Assembly (NCBI GenBank): GCA_016808115.1
Contig: JAEQBH010001374.1
Coordinates: 19,323-83,322 of the forward strand
From: Tetrastigma voinierianum
Lineage: Eukaryota > Streptophyta > Magnoliopsida > Vitales > Vitaceae
Reading direction: 5' to 3'
Length of the DNA stretch: 64,000 nt
Below, piece by piece: positions 22,651 through 33,781 of this stretch. How positions within the stretch are numbered: the first letter of the stretch is position 1; each line of letters opens with the position of its first letter. The notes beneath the pieces were generated by a model, which did not search any database, was not told the DNA's origin, and saw only the letters and a list, made by a program, of their open reading frames with translations. The translations under genes were made by a program, and so were the position numbers.

Positions 22651-24281
22651 CCTTCTTCTTGCCTCTAGTACTTTGTGGAAATGGAGGTGGCATACCGTAG
22701 CTCGATAGTCCTCCTTGGAAAATGTGTTAAACCATTTCTCCTCCGCCTGGTTTCCTTGCGAGGCTTGGGCATGGGGTGATCAACCTGCTTCCTCCTCGGG
22801 GTGATTATAGCCTTGACCTCATCCATTCCTGAATTGCTAGATGAACTACTCAGCCATCCTTTTTGGATTTGGCAATGTTTGGGGAAGGAACCTTCCTCTC
22901 TTACAATACTCAGGAATATTGGTGGTGCAGATTGAATGCGCAAGTTGTCTATTTTACGATTAAGATTGCTCTCAAGCCCATCTATTCTCTTGTTAGGTGT
23001 GCTCTCTCTGAGTATCTAATCACCTTTGTGCCAATTGTGCAGTGATCTTTTTATTGGCACCACAAAGTTGCCCACCACTTTACTCAAATTCAATATGGCT
23101 TGTTCAGGAGATGAGGATGGGGTGGTTGTGGTTGAAGGTGGAGCAAGCGTGGTTTGGCATTTGGGGGCATGGGCGGGGGATTGGGTTTCCAGGAGAGGTT
23201 AGGGTGATTCCTCCAATTGGAATTGTAGGTATTTCCATATGGGGCATTAGGTTGTGGTGGCTTGTATTGACATACGGCATTTGCACATTCTGACATCAAA
23301 TCCTTCACTAAAGGGGCCACTTGGAATGCGTCCTTCGGGGTGGGCGTGGCAGAAGTGGTATGGATTGTTGGCTTGTGCGGGATTTTCGATCACGCACGCA
23401 CTTCATGGAGTCGTTTGCCTTCTAACTCCTCCACCTTCCTAGCTAGGGTTGAGATTTTTGCTTTCATTTCCATGTCCTCTGAAAGTGTAAAAATCCCTCC
23501 CCTTTGGTGTGCTGAGGGCCTCATTTTCTCCACCTCTCTCGGGTTTGGCTCATCCCAACCCTTGGAAGTTTCAGCCACATAATTCAAGAAATCCATGGCT
23601 TCATCGGGATGCTTGCTCAGAAAATCTCCCAGCGCACATAGTATCCAGGCGGAGACATACCACCATAGAAGTGGTTTACAAGCATCCATGTGTCGAAACC
23701 ATGATGTGGACAAGCACTAATGGTCTCCATGAATCTATCCCAGCACTGGTAGAACCTCTCATTGTCAAGAGCAGCAAATGTGTAGATTTGTCAACACAAT
23801 TCATTGGTCTTGTGGGCAGCTGAAGAACTTGAGAAACTGCAGCTGCGAGAGCTCGGTGATTCCTAATGGGTTCACGGGCTCACGGTGAGATTAAGCGAAT
23901 CTTGGCCTTGTCCTTTAGGGTTAATGGAAATGCTTTCAGCTTAAAGCAAATCCATGTCCATCATACCCTTTACTTTTAAAGGTTGTGCATACCTCCTCAA
24001 AATCCCTTATATGTGTGTATGGGTTTTTTCATTTCCATACCATGATATGTGGGAGTAAGGGGCTGAAATAGGGCCTCACTTGCTACATCTTCGACGAGGG
24101 GGTATGATGCAAGATGGGGCACTGACTCTAGGAGGTGTATATGTTCCCTCATTGACCTGTAAGCTGTTGGATTCACTGGGGTACCCGGCTGACTCTGTTG
24201 TTCCTCAGGTAGAGGATCCATATTCTCCCTTTGTGCACAACGATTTCTGACTTTGTTCAAGCGGTGTGCGATTCTTTGCAA
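22650..24281 (-). pseudogene. gag of Ath-1, broken
   Basis: A minus-strand methionine at 24281 starts a frame with MDPLPEEQQ about 20 residues in, and then the YHGMEMKKPIHTYKGF region. Further segments are DFLSKHPDEAMDFLNYVAE (about 23635-23578), ARKVEELEGKRLHEV (about 23450-23395), YGNTYNSNWRNHPNLSWKP (about 23245-23190) and SSSNSGMDEVKAIITPR (about 22840-22785). This is the capsid gag of Athila-like plant elements, with the N-Y-N-S-N-W-R-N-H-P-N block typical of the group. The product would form virus-like particles. Stops and frameshifts occur between the segments. Confidence 0.85.
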
Positions 24282-24535
24282 TCGACCACAATCCTCTATC
24301 TAGTCTTTGCATAAACACACATGCAAAATTTAAAAAAACAAAAAGAACACTTAGCAAACTTGCCAAAAGTTAGGTTAGCACAAAATAAAACTGGCGTATG
24401 AAAAAGCAAAAGCAGTGCGATAGCTACTTAGTAGTGAAAACTTGCGATTATTGTGCTTGAGAATTCAAAAAAGAATTAAGGTCACCTTCACTTGTAATGT
24501 GAATTACAAGTATAACATCATAAGTGAGGTTAGCA

Positions 24536-24554
24536 CCATACAGCAGCAGCGCCA
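24536..24554 (-). promoter_or_regulatory. Primer-binding site of Ath-1
   Basis: Directly abutting L4, the minus strand reads TGGCGCTGCTGCTGTATGG. It resembles the TGGCGCCGTTGCCGGGGA site usual in Athila elements, generally assigned to tRNA-Asp. Degraded versions follow L6 (39448-39430) and L7 (49333-49350). Confidence 0.6.
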
Positions 24555-26226
24555 TTGGTCGTGCCATGACAGGTGAGCGGAATCAAAGAATTGTTTCCTA
24601 TGTTCCTCCTTCTTCAGCAGTAGTCAAACTCTTTGCGACATAGCAGCGGTCTAGGGTCGAACACGGGGATGGGTTTTCATCCTATGAATGACTACTTGCA
24701 TCAGTGTTGAAAATGGTGAGGCTTTTAGTTTGGATTTTTGGACTTTTGTTTCAAAACAGTGGAGATTGTATGAGATTCTTGACTAAGCTATAGCTTAAAG
24801 TTAATTGTGAAATGTGGTAACCTTGAGGTTTAGGTCACTAACTTGACTAACATGGGGTGACAAGTGTCTCGGGTCATATCCTCGCATTATGGCAAATAAC
24901 ATATAGTCAAAGCCATAACCGGATCTTTGTTTAACTAGAAAACCTAACCCCAGAATCATATATTGGAGTCGACATAGGTAATATGCACTCACGACCCCTT
25001 TCGAGTTTGAAACCACAACACTGTGACCTCATTTAGGTGGCTCATAAAGGCCATCTAAAATATGATTGCATCTAACAATAAAGTAGCATACCTTTACCTA
25101 AAGCATGGTAAGTATTGGCCAAAGTAATGACATTAAATGATATTGACCCTAATTTGAAGATGGGAGCCATAAATACAGTACTGTAGCATTTAAAACATAG
25201 GAATGACCCTCTTGGCTTGCCCCGAATAAACTAGCTACCTTCCTCTTCAGGCTATAAGGCTTAGCCAAGCATCCGCTTGAGTTGTCGTAGGGAGTGGGTG
25301 ACCCTAGAAAATGAAGAAAGGAGAGAAGAGAGAAAAAGCAAACCTAAGCGAGCTGCGGAGATGTTACATAAAATGAAAGTGTAAAAGGTGCTTAGGGTTA
25401 CAAAATGATGGGGAATATACTTGAGCCACGATGTCAATGGCTTCTACGAAAACCTAAAATATTGGCTAATACAAGGGACAAGGGGTAATACACCAAAACG
25501 GGGTGGTTGGCATTAATTACACAAAATTAACGAGACGAGGAATTTCTCTACATGCGAGGGGAAAATTTACCGTAGGTAGCGAATTTCGCTAGGTAAGCAA
25601 TTTGGCTAGCCTAAGCGAGAAATTCTTAACCTAACAAAATGCCTGAGAGATAATGAAATCACAAATTTTATTATGCACGAGTGATTTTTTGCTAGTTAGC
25701 AAGATTGGCTAACCTAAGCGAAATTTGTGAAGAAGATAAAATGGAGAATTTAGTTGGGCACGGTGATTTTAAGCTGTGTAGCGAAATTTAAACAACCTAG
25801 CGAAATTTCCCCAATTCGTAGGATGCTGAGAAATTTTCTCTATGGTTATGAAATTTTGCAATCCTAGCGAGCCCTGCAATCATACTTGAAGAACCCTACG
25901 GTTACTTTATTCTTCAGCACTTTCTTTCTTGCACCCTACACTACATCCTTTTTCATCATTTTGCCTTCATTTCTTTATTGCATCTTGGTATTTGTGATGG
26001 GTGAAAAATAGTTTCAATCTTCATGGCTCTCGCACATATCTCGATATCGAACTCCCAAGGTATGCAAAAACCTGCAAAATAACCAAAAATAACCTCGAAA
26101 TGGCATAAGTGATACTAAGTGGACCTGAACACCTCAATTGGCTTAATTGATACGATTAGTGCGCAAAAAGCACTCAAAACCTATCTCGAATAGGGCTCAA
26201 AATAGCACTTTTTGGGCACTAGCTCA
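24555..26226 (-). mobile_element. LTR L4 (5' LTR of Ath-1)
   Basis: On the plus strand it runs from TTGGTCGTGCCA at 24555 to GGGCACTAGCTCA at 26226, close variants of the family ends. It keeps the family hairpin (26154-26226) and the AATTTCGC-rich U3 (25530-25880). The TATA region (around 25425) is altered compared with L2. Confidence 0.8.
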
Positions 26227-26601
26227 GCGAGTGCTTCCAAGGTGTGTCGATGACCCGCGATTGGCCCCGAATGTGTCGATTGGAATAAAGAGAGATTTTT
26301 CCTTTTATGTCTATGAGTTTTCTCATTCTATTGCATGTAATTTTTTTGAACATTATATGTCTGAGTTGTTTGCGATGTCTTAATAAAATGACCAGTGAAC
26401 GGTTGAATCATTAATTGAAAATTGATAAATCTCCATTTAAGATTAAACCAAGGTCTGCTTGATAAAAAGCGTTTAAGATGTTCGCGTTCAGGACATCTTG
26501 TAAAATTTTCCTATACGTTTGGGCGCTCGTAATTGCACGGTCGGCGACTCGAGAGATATGATGTAGGGGCCTTTGAGTTGGGGCTAATTTCGAGCAGTAT
26601 G
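26227..26601 (-). pseudogene. Remnant of pol 3' end and UTR of Tat-B at a deletion junction
   Basis: On the minus strand this matches the stretch of Tat-A from just before the end of pol (about 33670) to about 34010. Shared words include the GATGTAGGGGCC region (26561-26575), AAGATG with GTTTAAG, and GGAATAAAGAGAG. It is joined directly to the 5' LTR at 26602, so the primer-binding site, gag and nearly all of pol are gone. The join is not at a recognisable repeat. Confidence 0.75.
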
Positions 26602-27346
26602 TGATGATGCATTTTCAACCGGGCGGGCGGAGCGTGAGGGGTGGATTAGTGGGACTGGATTCTTTGTGGATTTGGGATGCGGGCTCTTAGTTGTCTGGTG
26701 AGTAGGATCGGCCTGCTTGTTGATCACGCAAACTGGTCATAGCCCTCCTCTGCAAAAACAAGGATGAAAGGGGGTCGGCGGGGCTTCGCCATGGCGCTCC
26801 AGTGCCAAATGCGATTTCTTTACGAGGAAAGAGGCGCAAACGCAGTATTGGCTTATGTTTTGCGTACCTTTGCCAGATGGGACCTTGTATTTAGTAGATG
26901 TTCTCCCAATTAACTGTGAGGATGGTAGTGGGATTCATTCCCATTGGATGGGATATTTCTATATGATCGTATAGGATTTGGTATAGGATATAGAAAGAGT
27001 AGTTTGTTTGGGATAATCTTCCTTCCTTATTGGGGGATCCGATTTGATGCTGATCAAATATTGTCCTTCTTTCCTTATTGGTGAGATTTGGCTGGACTTG
27101 CGGAATAATATATTATTAGGGACTATTCTATTTCTGTACTGTGGGGGCTTGCAAAGTGGCCTTTAGACTGGCGGATGAACCTTTCTTCTAAGGCGTACAA
27201 AGATTTGGAATCTTTGGCGTAAAGAGCTGAATGCCTCATTGGGCAAACCTCTCCCTTGGGATTCAACTAGTGGGCCTTTGTGCTTTGCTGGGCTCTTCCT
27301 TGGGTCGGCGCGTGGGCTTGCGAGCCTTATTTTTCAAACCCTATCA
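26602..27346 (-). mobile_element. 5' LTR of Tat-B
   Basis: It runs from TGATGATGCATTTTCAACC to CCTTATTTTTCAAACCCTATCA on the plus strand, the exact reverse complement of the ends of the Tat-A LTRs. The flank after 27346 (AATAC) partly resembles the flank before 9558 (AAATG), but this is not a convincing target duplication. Confidence 0.85.
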
Positions 27347-27670
27347 AATACCATTGCGATTAGCAAAATGTTCAATTTAAAAACGAGAGATATTCTTAAT
27401 ATAATAATATTAAAGCTCTAATATAATATAATATAATATAATATAATATAATATTTTATATTAAATTTAAAATATATTTGTGGAGCCGGGATCTTCGGAA
27501 GGGAGGATATTTGTTGAATTTTTATTTATTTATTAAAACATACGTGAACGTCTAAATATGAAAAGCATTTAACAAATTATAAATCTTGTAACTTCTAAAA
27601 GAATGTAGATAATATAAACTTGAAAAAACTGTTTACTATTTCAAACTTATCTTCATTATATGATCTTTTT
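27347..27670. other. AT-rich spacer between the two Tat elements, with (TAATA)n
   Basis: 324 bp of AT-rich DNA separates two inverted LTRs. It contains a perfect pentanucleotide microsatellite, about eight units of TAATA, at roughly 27418-27453. No gene is visible. Confidence 0.8.
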
Positions 27671-28363
27671 TGATAGGGTTTGAAAAATAAGGCTCACAGG
27701 CCCACTGCTTGAGAATCCCAGAAAAGGTAGCCAACTGAAACACCAGGTCTTGGTAACCCAAATGAGAGCCCGAGTCCAGCTTATCCCAAATGATGATAAC
27801 ATGGGTAGTTGGGAAAGCCCATGGCCCACAAACAAAACTGAATCCTTTCAATACGGAAAATAGAATAATCCCCAATAAATACTTATCCTTAAAATCAGCC
27901 AAATCTCTGAAACGAAGAAAAGAAAGATAATTCATGATACTATATAGCAGATCATCATGCGAGATCCGCTGGATCCCCGATAGGAAGGAGATTATCCCAA
28001 ATAAAGCGCATTTCTATATCCTTTATCGAATCAATGCAGATAAAGGCAAGTAATACCATCCAATGGGAAGCTATTCACCATCAATGGAAAACATATACTA
28101 TAAATCTGGCCTTGATCGGTGAAAGATACCTTGAAACATACACAACACATTAAGCCCTCTAGCGGTCTATCTTTCTCTCGAGACAGACAGGTGTAGCCAG
28201 ACTCTGGCGTGAAGCTGCTCTTTGTCTTTACGAGAGGAGGGCCTAGTCGAGACCGCGAGTCAATAGCGCGCTCCGAGGCAGCGGACCGGCCAATGACGGT
28301 ACATCTCGGCACACTAGATGACTGATACGCTCCAACTGATCCGGATTGAAAAAGGCATCATCA
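27671..28363 (+). mobile_element. 5' LTR of Tat-A
   Basis: It starts TGATAGGGTTTG and ends GGCATCATCA, 693 bp long. A TATAAAT element is at 28099-28105, leaving about 260 bp of R-U5. A primer-binding site follows immediately. Long minus-strand frames in it are antisense shadows. Confidence 0.9.
28099..28105 (+). promoter_or_regulatory. TATA box of the Tat LTR
   Basis: TATAAAT in an ACTATAAATCTGGCCTTG context matches the position of TATAAATA in the Tat-B 3' LTR (9878-9885, minus strand), so it is conserved between copies. Confidence 0.55.
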
Positions 28364-28364
28364 G

Positions 28365-28383
28365 TTGGTGCCGTCTGTGGGAA
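28365..28383 (+). promoter_or_regulatory. Primer-binding site of Tat-A
   Basis: TTGGTGCCGTCTGTGGGAA begins one base after the LTR end. It is nearly identical to the TTGGCGCCGTCTGTGGGAA motif that opens the internal domain of many plant Tat-type elements. Confidence 0.8.
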
Positions 28384-28425
28384 CAACAGTTCCTTTACAA
28401 ATAAAGACTGATCACTCGATTCACG

Positions 28426-29560
28426 ATGGTATCGACTTCGGGAACCTGGCGGGAAGCGGCGCCCGATCCATCGGGATGCGGGGACCGCCCAGAGCGTCTT
28501 AACGGCCAGGCCTCCGTGGCGTTAGAAACAATGCGAGCCAACACGGACGGGTGGAGCGCCGTACCTCACTAATCAGCGTCCCAATAGAAGAGTTATAACA
28601 ACTCACCAGACAGATGCGACGACCACGGGAGGCGCGACAGACTCAAGAAGGCCATGACATTCCCGCCCGTGAAGAATGACACAATCTCGGCACTCCACCC
28701 GAGGCGAAAGCAGACGAATTCAGAGCCCGGGGCATGGATGCATCAGCCCCTGGAGGGAGCGACGAAGCAACACCGGGGTATGTCGGGAGCAAAAACTCGT
28801 CAAGCCCTCGGCCCGAGACGAGGAGAGTAAATCATGGGAGCAAAGGTTCAAGAGCCTCCAGCAAGAGCTCAGCCGTGTGAAGGAAGTTGTAAGAGGACGT
28901 GCCCCTGACACCATGGACACCTTGGTGCAACTTGGCGAGTCACTTGGATTCCACGGCCAGGGTGCTTCCAGCTTCCCTCTTTCGGCAAAATTCGAGGAAT
29001 GCCACGGGTGGAAGCGTTCGTTGGTGTGTCGAGAGATCCGTCGACCACCTCAATACTTACAAAAACCAAATTGGTTGCATGGTGTCGAGGACCACGTAAT
29101 GCGTGCAGAGCTTTGCTACCACTAAAAGGCGACCGCGAAGCGGTTTAACGGGCTTCAGCCTTCCTCGATCCCTCGTTCAAAGAACTATCCATTGTGTGTT
29201 AGGTCTCCCGCTTCATCGGGCGAGAGAACATGCAGCGAGTTATCACATTGGCCGTCAAGCGGGGTTAGCGGGAAAGTGCGAGGGATCCTACATGCGAGGA
29301 GGAGTTCAACGCCCGAGTCTCTAAAGATAGACATACCCGATGAAAAATTCACGATCATTGCATTCATTCTTTGGGTTAGGGAATGCGGTCGAAGGGTCGT
29401 GTTTTCCATCTCGAAAGAACCCTCAACAAGCATGGATGAGGTGCTTTGCTAAGCGAAGAAATATATCAATGGCGAAGAAGCCTCATATCATAAAAAGGAA
29501 AGTTCCTCGACCCCTAAAGAAAGAAGCGGGGTGACCGGCGATGGGGGCCAGGCGAGGAGC
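28426..29560 (+). pseudogene. gag of Tat-A, broken
   Basis: An ATG at 28426 opens a frame (MVSTSGTWREAAPD) that is soon interrupted. The Retrotrans_gag core is spread over frames: VDHLNTYKNQ (about 29045), ATTKRRPRSGL (about 29115), SLKIDIPDEKFTI (about 29320), VVFSISKEPSTSMDEVL (about 29396) and YINGEEASYHKK (about 29463). The order and words match the capsid gag of plant Tat elements. At least five frameshifts lie between these blocks. 29561-29989 is the diverged gag-protease linker, with no motif I can name. Confidence 0.85.
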
Positions 29561-29989
29561 GAGCGAAGCAAGAGGATCCAAAGAAGAAGGAATGAAAACG
29601 TTTGAGCGAAAGGCGTGGGAACCTCAGAGATCGTCTGGGCCCACTGCAACTTGAAAGACGACGACATTATTCGCCTCGGTTCACCTGCTGTCTCGGTATC
29701 GCGGGTCACGTGCGAAGTATGAAAGCGAACGGTTCACGAGGTGGCTGACTTTCGAATGAAGTCGGACCAGCGCGGGAGACAATACCGGGTATTCGCGAGT
29801 TCCATAGGGATTATGGGCACGCCTGGTCGGTTATACATTTCGAAAGAAATAGAATACTTAATACGGCGTGGGTATCTCGGCGGCTTGAGCACGAAAAATT
29901 AGCCTCAATCGAGCTGAAACCCGAGCTCGGGCTCAGCGGCCACAGCGCGCCTCGACGGACAACAACTGGCACAACGACCTCTAGGAGAA

Positions 29990-30560
29990 ATCCATGTGAT
30001 CTCAGGAGGATTTACAGGAGGAGGGGAGTCCAGCTCAGCCAGGAAGGCCCATGCAACGCGTTATCGGTCGAGGAGAGATAGAAGAGATCTGGCGGTGTCG
30101 GTACAGCATAAAGGCTCGACCGTCCAGATTACATTCTCTAGCTCGGATCTGGGGATGCCGGCACCCCACGTGGCAGGCCACGGTAGTCGGCGGTGGTGGC
30201 CAACAAAACAATCCATCGGGTCCTGGTGACAACGGGGAGTTCAAGCGAATCATCATTTTCGCCTCGGCCTTTGATAAAAGATGGGCATCGGAGGAGCTGG
30301 AACGTCGACACTTCTTTCGAGGTTTCTACGGAGAAAAGGTGCTGAGTAGACTCGATACAATTAGTGCTCACCTTAGGAATAGCCCTCCATGCCAAGCAAC
30401 GACTGCTTGACAAGATTCCTCGTTGTGGGCGTATCCAGCCCTGTATGCTGTTAAGGCGGAGACCCTCTCTGATAATAAGGTCATTCCCTCCGCTTACCAC
30501 CTGATGATCAAATTTCCTACCATAAAGCGGGTGGGAATGTGGTTAGAGGAAGACAATGGG
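29990..30560 (+). pseudogene. Aspartic protease region of Tat-A, broken
   Basis: It begins with VISGGFTGGGESSSARKAHA (about 29998-30057), the usual linker before protease in Tat elements. VQITFSSSDLGMPAPH follows (about 30120-30168). Where D-T-G is expected, the frame reads D-N-G, followed by IIIFASAFDK (about 30230-30282). Further on are FYGEKVL (about 30325) and IKFPTIKRVG (about 30509). The active-site threonine/serine is replaced, so no activity is expected even apart from the frameshifts. Confidence 0.75.
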
Positions 30561-30929
30561 TGGCGGGGAATTCTTCGGCATCCATGAAGCAAAGGCGGTC
30601 GATAACATATACCTGGACAAGCTCGAAATGCACGACGAAGTACTCACCCGACACGAGACGCCCTCGGAAGAGTTTGGAACTGTACGAGTTGGATGGCGAC
30701 CACCGAACACCTCCCTACATCGGCTCGGCTAATGGAAGAATTTCGAGCCCTCTCACCCAATTTTTTGAGGCGAGGAACAAAGGCGTCTTGTAGACGAGGC
30801 GGGACATGGGAGGAATTGATCCTCGATAATTACACATAGGTTGAGCGTCGACCCGTCCTTTAGGCAGTCAGCCAAAGAGGAGGAGCCGGCGAAAGGCGAA
30901 AAATCCTCATCAGAGAGGTCGGAGAAAAC

Positions 30930-31640
30930 TCCTCCAGGCAGGAGCAATCAGAGAGGTAGAGTACCCTGAGTGGCTAGCCAATGTAGTATTAGTTAAAGTG
31001 AGCGGAAAGTGGCGACTACGCATTGACTTCGCAGACATCAATAGAGCATGCCCGAAAGAGCGGTTTCGGCTTTGTCGGCGGATCGACCCTAATCGTAGAT
31101 GCCGGCCGACTTCATGAACTACTCCAATTTTATGGACCGCCTTCTCGACTACAATCGGATCGGCATGGACAGCCCGAGATGACCGAAAATACCTCGTGCC
31201 GTCCGCAGGCGGGGAACCTATTGTTACCGTGTGATGCCGCCCAGTTCGAAGCAGCGGGAGCTACCTACGAGAGAATTTGGTGACGCGGAATGTTCGAAGC
31301 GAGATGAGCGACCATGGAGGTGTACATAGATGACATGTTGGTAAATCCACCAACTAGAGCTCCATATCTCATGTCAGGCGTTCCGAGATCTGAGGAAATC
31401 TGACATAGAAAGCGAATCGGTAGTATTGCCTTCGGAGTATCGTGGGGAGAAAATTCCTAGGTTTCATAGTCAACAACCGAGGAATATAGGCAAACCCAAA
31501 CAAGATAAAGGCAATACTCGACATGCCATCGCCATCAAGCATAAAGTAAGTCCAACGTCGCGGGGAAGGATTCTTTGCCTTCATGGGTCGTGTCGGGGCT
31601 AGTGATAAATGTCGGCACTTTTTTCCAAGTTTTTAAAGAC
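30930..31640 (+). pseudogene. Reverse transcriptase domain of Tat-A, broken
   Basis: WRLRIDFADINRACPK lies at about 31011-31058, then LIVDAGRLHELL, GATYERIW (about 31257), and the catalytic box MEVYIDDMLV with Y-I-D-D at 31323-31334. The thumb region has FLGFIVNNRGI-like sequence (about 31455-31490). The order matches Ty3/gypsy RT. The domain would copy element RNA into DNA inside particles. Multiple frameshifts and stops inactivate it. 30561-30929 holds the degraded protease-RT connection. Confidence 0.9.
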
Positions 31641-31689
31641 CTTTTCAATGGGATACCTGGCTCACCCGAGTTCTAGTAAGTCCCACTGA

Positions 31690-32510
31690 AGGGAGCTCCT
31701 CCTCTCTTAGCGTGTCCCGGGCTACCGACCGGCCATTTGCATCCTCATCGAGGACAAAAGCCTTGGGAGTCTGGCCTTGGAGTCTATTGCGGTAGAGCTC
31801 CGAGAGGAGCGGAGGAGAGGTATCCTAGGATGGAGAAATTAATCTTGGCCCTAGTAACCGCGACTCAGGCTCGCCCTTATTTCAGACTCCTTCTGCATTG
31901 AAGTTCCAACGAGAATATCCGATGAAGCGAATGCTACGCCGGCCGAGACCTCGGGAAGGCTTATGAAGCCTTGAGGTTATAGGCTAGCGAGTTCGACATC
32001 AGATATAAGCGAAAAGCGCAGCGGGCGGGACCAGCAGGACTTTGTCATGGAATTCACCTCAGCAGTGCCTGATGAGAACACTCAAACAATAGTGACCTCC
32101 CGTCTAGAAACTCTCTGACAAGGGAAAGACCTCAACGCCTGAGAAGCGGGACAGGTCTAATCCTGACCTCCCGAGAAGGAATAGACATTGAATCTTACTG
32201 ATTGGACCACAGCCTCCAACAACATGGCCGAGTGAGGCGTCCATAGCGACACTCCACCTCGCTATTCACTTTGGAAGTTGACTAACTAGGGTCTGCGGCG
32301 ACTCAGTAGTAGTAAGACAAATAGAAGACACCTACGAGGCCAAAAGTGGAAGAATGATCCTATACCTCAAAAAGGTACGGGACTTATTGAAGAAGTTCGC
32401 AATGGTCCAGGTCAAACATATTCTAAGTAAGAGGAATTGCCGGAGCCGATGCCTTGGCGAGACTAGCGACGGCCTCGCGAGAGACCTCGCGGTTCAACAC
32501 TGTCGAATGC
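31690..32510 (+). pseudogene. RNase H domain of Tat-A, broken
   Basis: The first RNase H block contains YPRMEKLILALVTAT (about 31817-31861). Then EFDIRYK-like sequence (about 31990) and VMEFTSAVPDEN (about 32046) follow, and a second RNase H-like block (about 32200-32500), as is common in Tat elements. Catalytic acidic residues cannot be assigned safely because of frame breaks. Confidence 0.75.
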
Positions 32511-32539
32511 AGCAGTAAGGGAGCCCTTCATAGATCTGC

Positions 32540-33781
32540 GTGAGCGTGGAAGTTGCCCAAATTGGGTCTCGAGCCGAGTTGGATGGAGCCCATCTGGGAT
32601 TACATAACAGACGGACGTCTACCCGGCGACGAAGAAGCGACAAATCGGGATGGTCGGCCCGGGTTCACGATCATAAGGAAGCTTGTACAATGGGTTTCTT
32701 CACACCCATCCTTAAATGCATCGCGGGAAAAGACACTGAATACGTGCTAAGGGAAGTACACGAAGGTATATGCGAAAATCATATCGAGACTCGGGCATTA
32801 ACGGGGGGGAGGAGTCTTAAACGAGGATCTGCGCTTGCAATACTCAAGCATAGTAGGCACGGTCGGGAAATCTGAGAATCTTGCCCCGGGGAGCATGCGA
32901 GATCTCACGCCTCCCATCGAGCCCTTGACATCAATTACAAGCCCTGAGCTCAACGGTGGGGTTTTGGATATATTGGGACCTTTGCCCTTTAGGGAAGGGC
33001 CCGATGTAGAATTCGCGGTAGATTACTTCACCAGGTGGTAGAGAGTAGAACAGCTGGCCACAGTGCGAGCGAGAGAAGATCACGTAATTTTGTGTGGTGA
33101 GCCATCCTTCTGGGTTTGGCATCCCGAGGCTGCTGGTGTCCCGAGCCGATGGAAGCGATTTGACAAACGCCCCGAGTTCGGGGGATTTTTGTGTCGACCG
33201 AGATTGGAATTATTACTCGTCCCCAACACATCCGCAGTCTAATGGTCAGGCCGAAGTTACCATTAGGACTCTTAAGGTCACATTGAAGACCAAATTGGAA
33301 GATCTTAAAGGCAAATGAGTAGAATACCTCCCCGAGGTGCTATGAGCCTCTGAGGTGCACGGTCGCGACCGAAGCCCCATTAGCCTAGCCTTTGGCAGGC
33401 GAGTAGCCTGCAATCGGTCGGGTTAAAATCCCCAAGGATAGGGGTTAGCGGCAGTGGAACCTGATAGCCCGAGGCTCTCCGTTTGAATTTGGACCTCACA
33501 GATGAAAAAACGTGAGGCGAGGTTCTAAGGCACCTGGTACGGAGGAAGACGGCGGTACTACAATATCAAACCCGGAGCTACATGTAGGGTGATCTAGTCT
33601 TAAAGCTCCTGCCCGGTAAGGAAGAGAATTCAGCACCGCGGAAAACTAGGCCCCGGCCTGGGAAGGCCCCTACATCGTATCTCGAGTCATCAGACCAGGC
33701 AACTACGAGCTCCAGACAGAGGAGGGAAAAATTCTACATCATGCATAGAGTGCGGAGCATCTTAAACGTTTTTATCAGTAA
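32540..33781 (+). pseudogene. Integrase of Tat-A, broken
   Basis: The N-terminal zinc region shows VLREVHEGICENH (about 32748-32786). The core has LDILGPLPF (about 32963), VDYFTRW (about 33020-33040), FGIPRLLVSRADGSD (where DNG is usual, about 33115), YYSSPTHPQSNGQAEVT (about 33214-33262) and TLKTKLEDLKGK. The C-terminal part ends PGNYELQTEEGKILHHA and EHLKRFYQ, with a stop at 33779-33781. The D of VDYF and the E of QAE remain, but the central D-N-G is changed. The enzyme would insert element DNA; this copy cannot. Confidence 0.9.

Larger units (their letters stand above)
16545..26226 (-). mobile_element. Ath-1: Athila-like element with gag, protease and plant transposon ORF, no pol
   Basis: Two LTRs in the same orientation (L3 16545-18129 and L4 24555-26226) bound 6.4 kb of internal DNA. 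In element order there is a primer-binding site abutting L4 (24554-24536), gag (24281-22650), a protease region (22650-21776), a 300-bp AT-rich spacer, a 'putative plant transposon protein' ORF (21450-19530), and a 3' untranslated region with a G-rich polypurine tract beside L3. No RT, RNase H or integrase motif is visible on either strand. No clean target duplication was found. Confidence 0.8.
9558..27346 (-). mobile_element. Tat-B: Tat-type Ty3/gypsy element, gag-pol deleted, split by Ath-1
   Basis: LTRs at 9558-10338 (3') and 26602-27346 (5') are the same family as those of Tat-A (27671-45357) in opposite orientation. Read on the minus strand, the internal region is: remnant of the pol end plus 3' UTR (26601-26227), the Ath-1 insertion, pyrimidine-rich UTR (16544-15936), tandem array (about 15935-13440), the antisense ORF region (13133-10455) and the 3' LTR. 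The gag-pol stretch that Tat-A has at about 28364-33660 is missing next to the 5' LTR. The sequences flanking Ath-1 match adjacent parts of Tat-A, which supports nesting. Confidence 0.85.

Noticed and set aside
16545..26226. Target-site duplication of Ath-1 (and of Ath-2)
   Set aside because: No exact 5-bp match at the junctions; boundaries are blurred by local differences, so none is claimed.
28031..28312. Minus-strand frame of 93 residues
   Set aside because: Lies inside the Tat-A 5' LTR and is an antisense shadow without family similarity.
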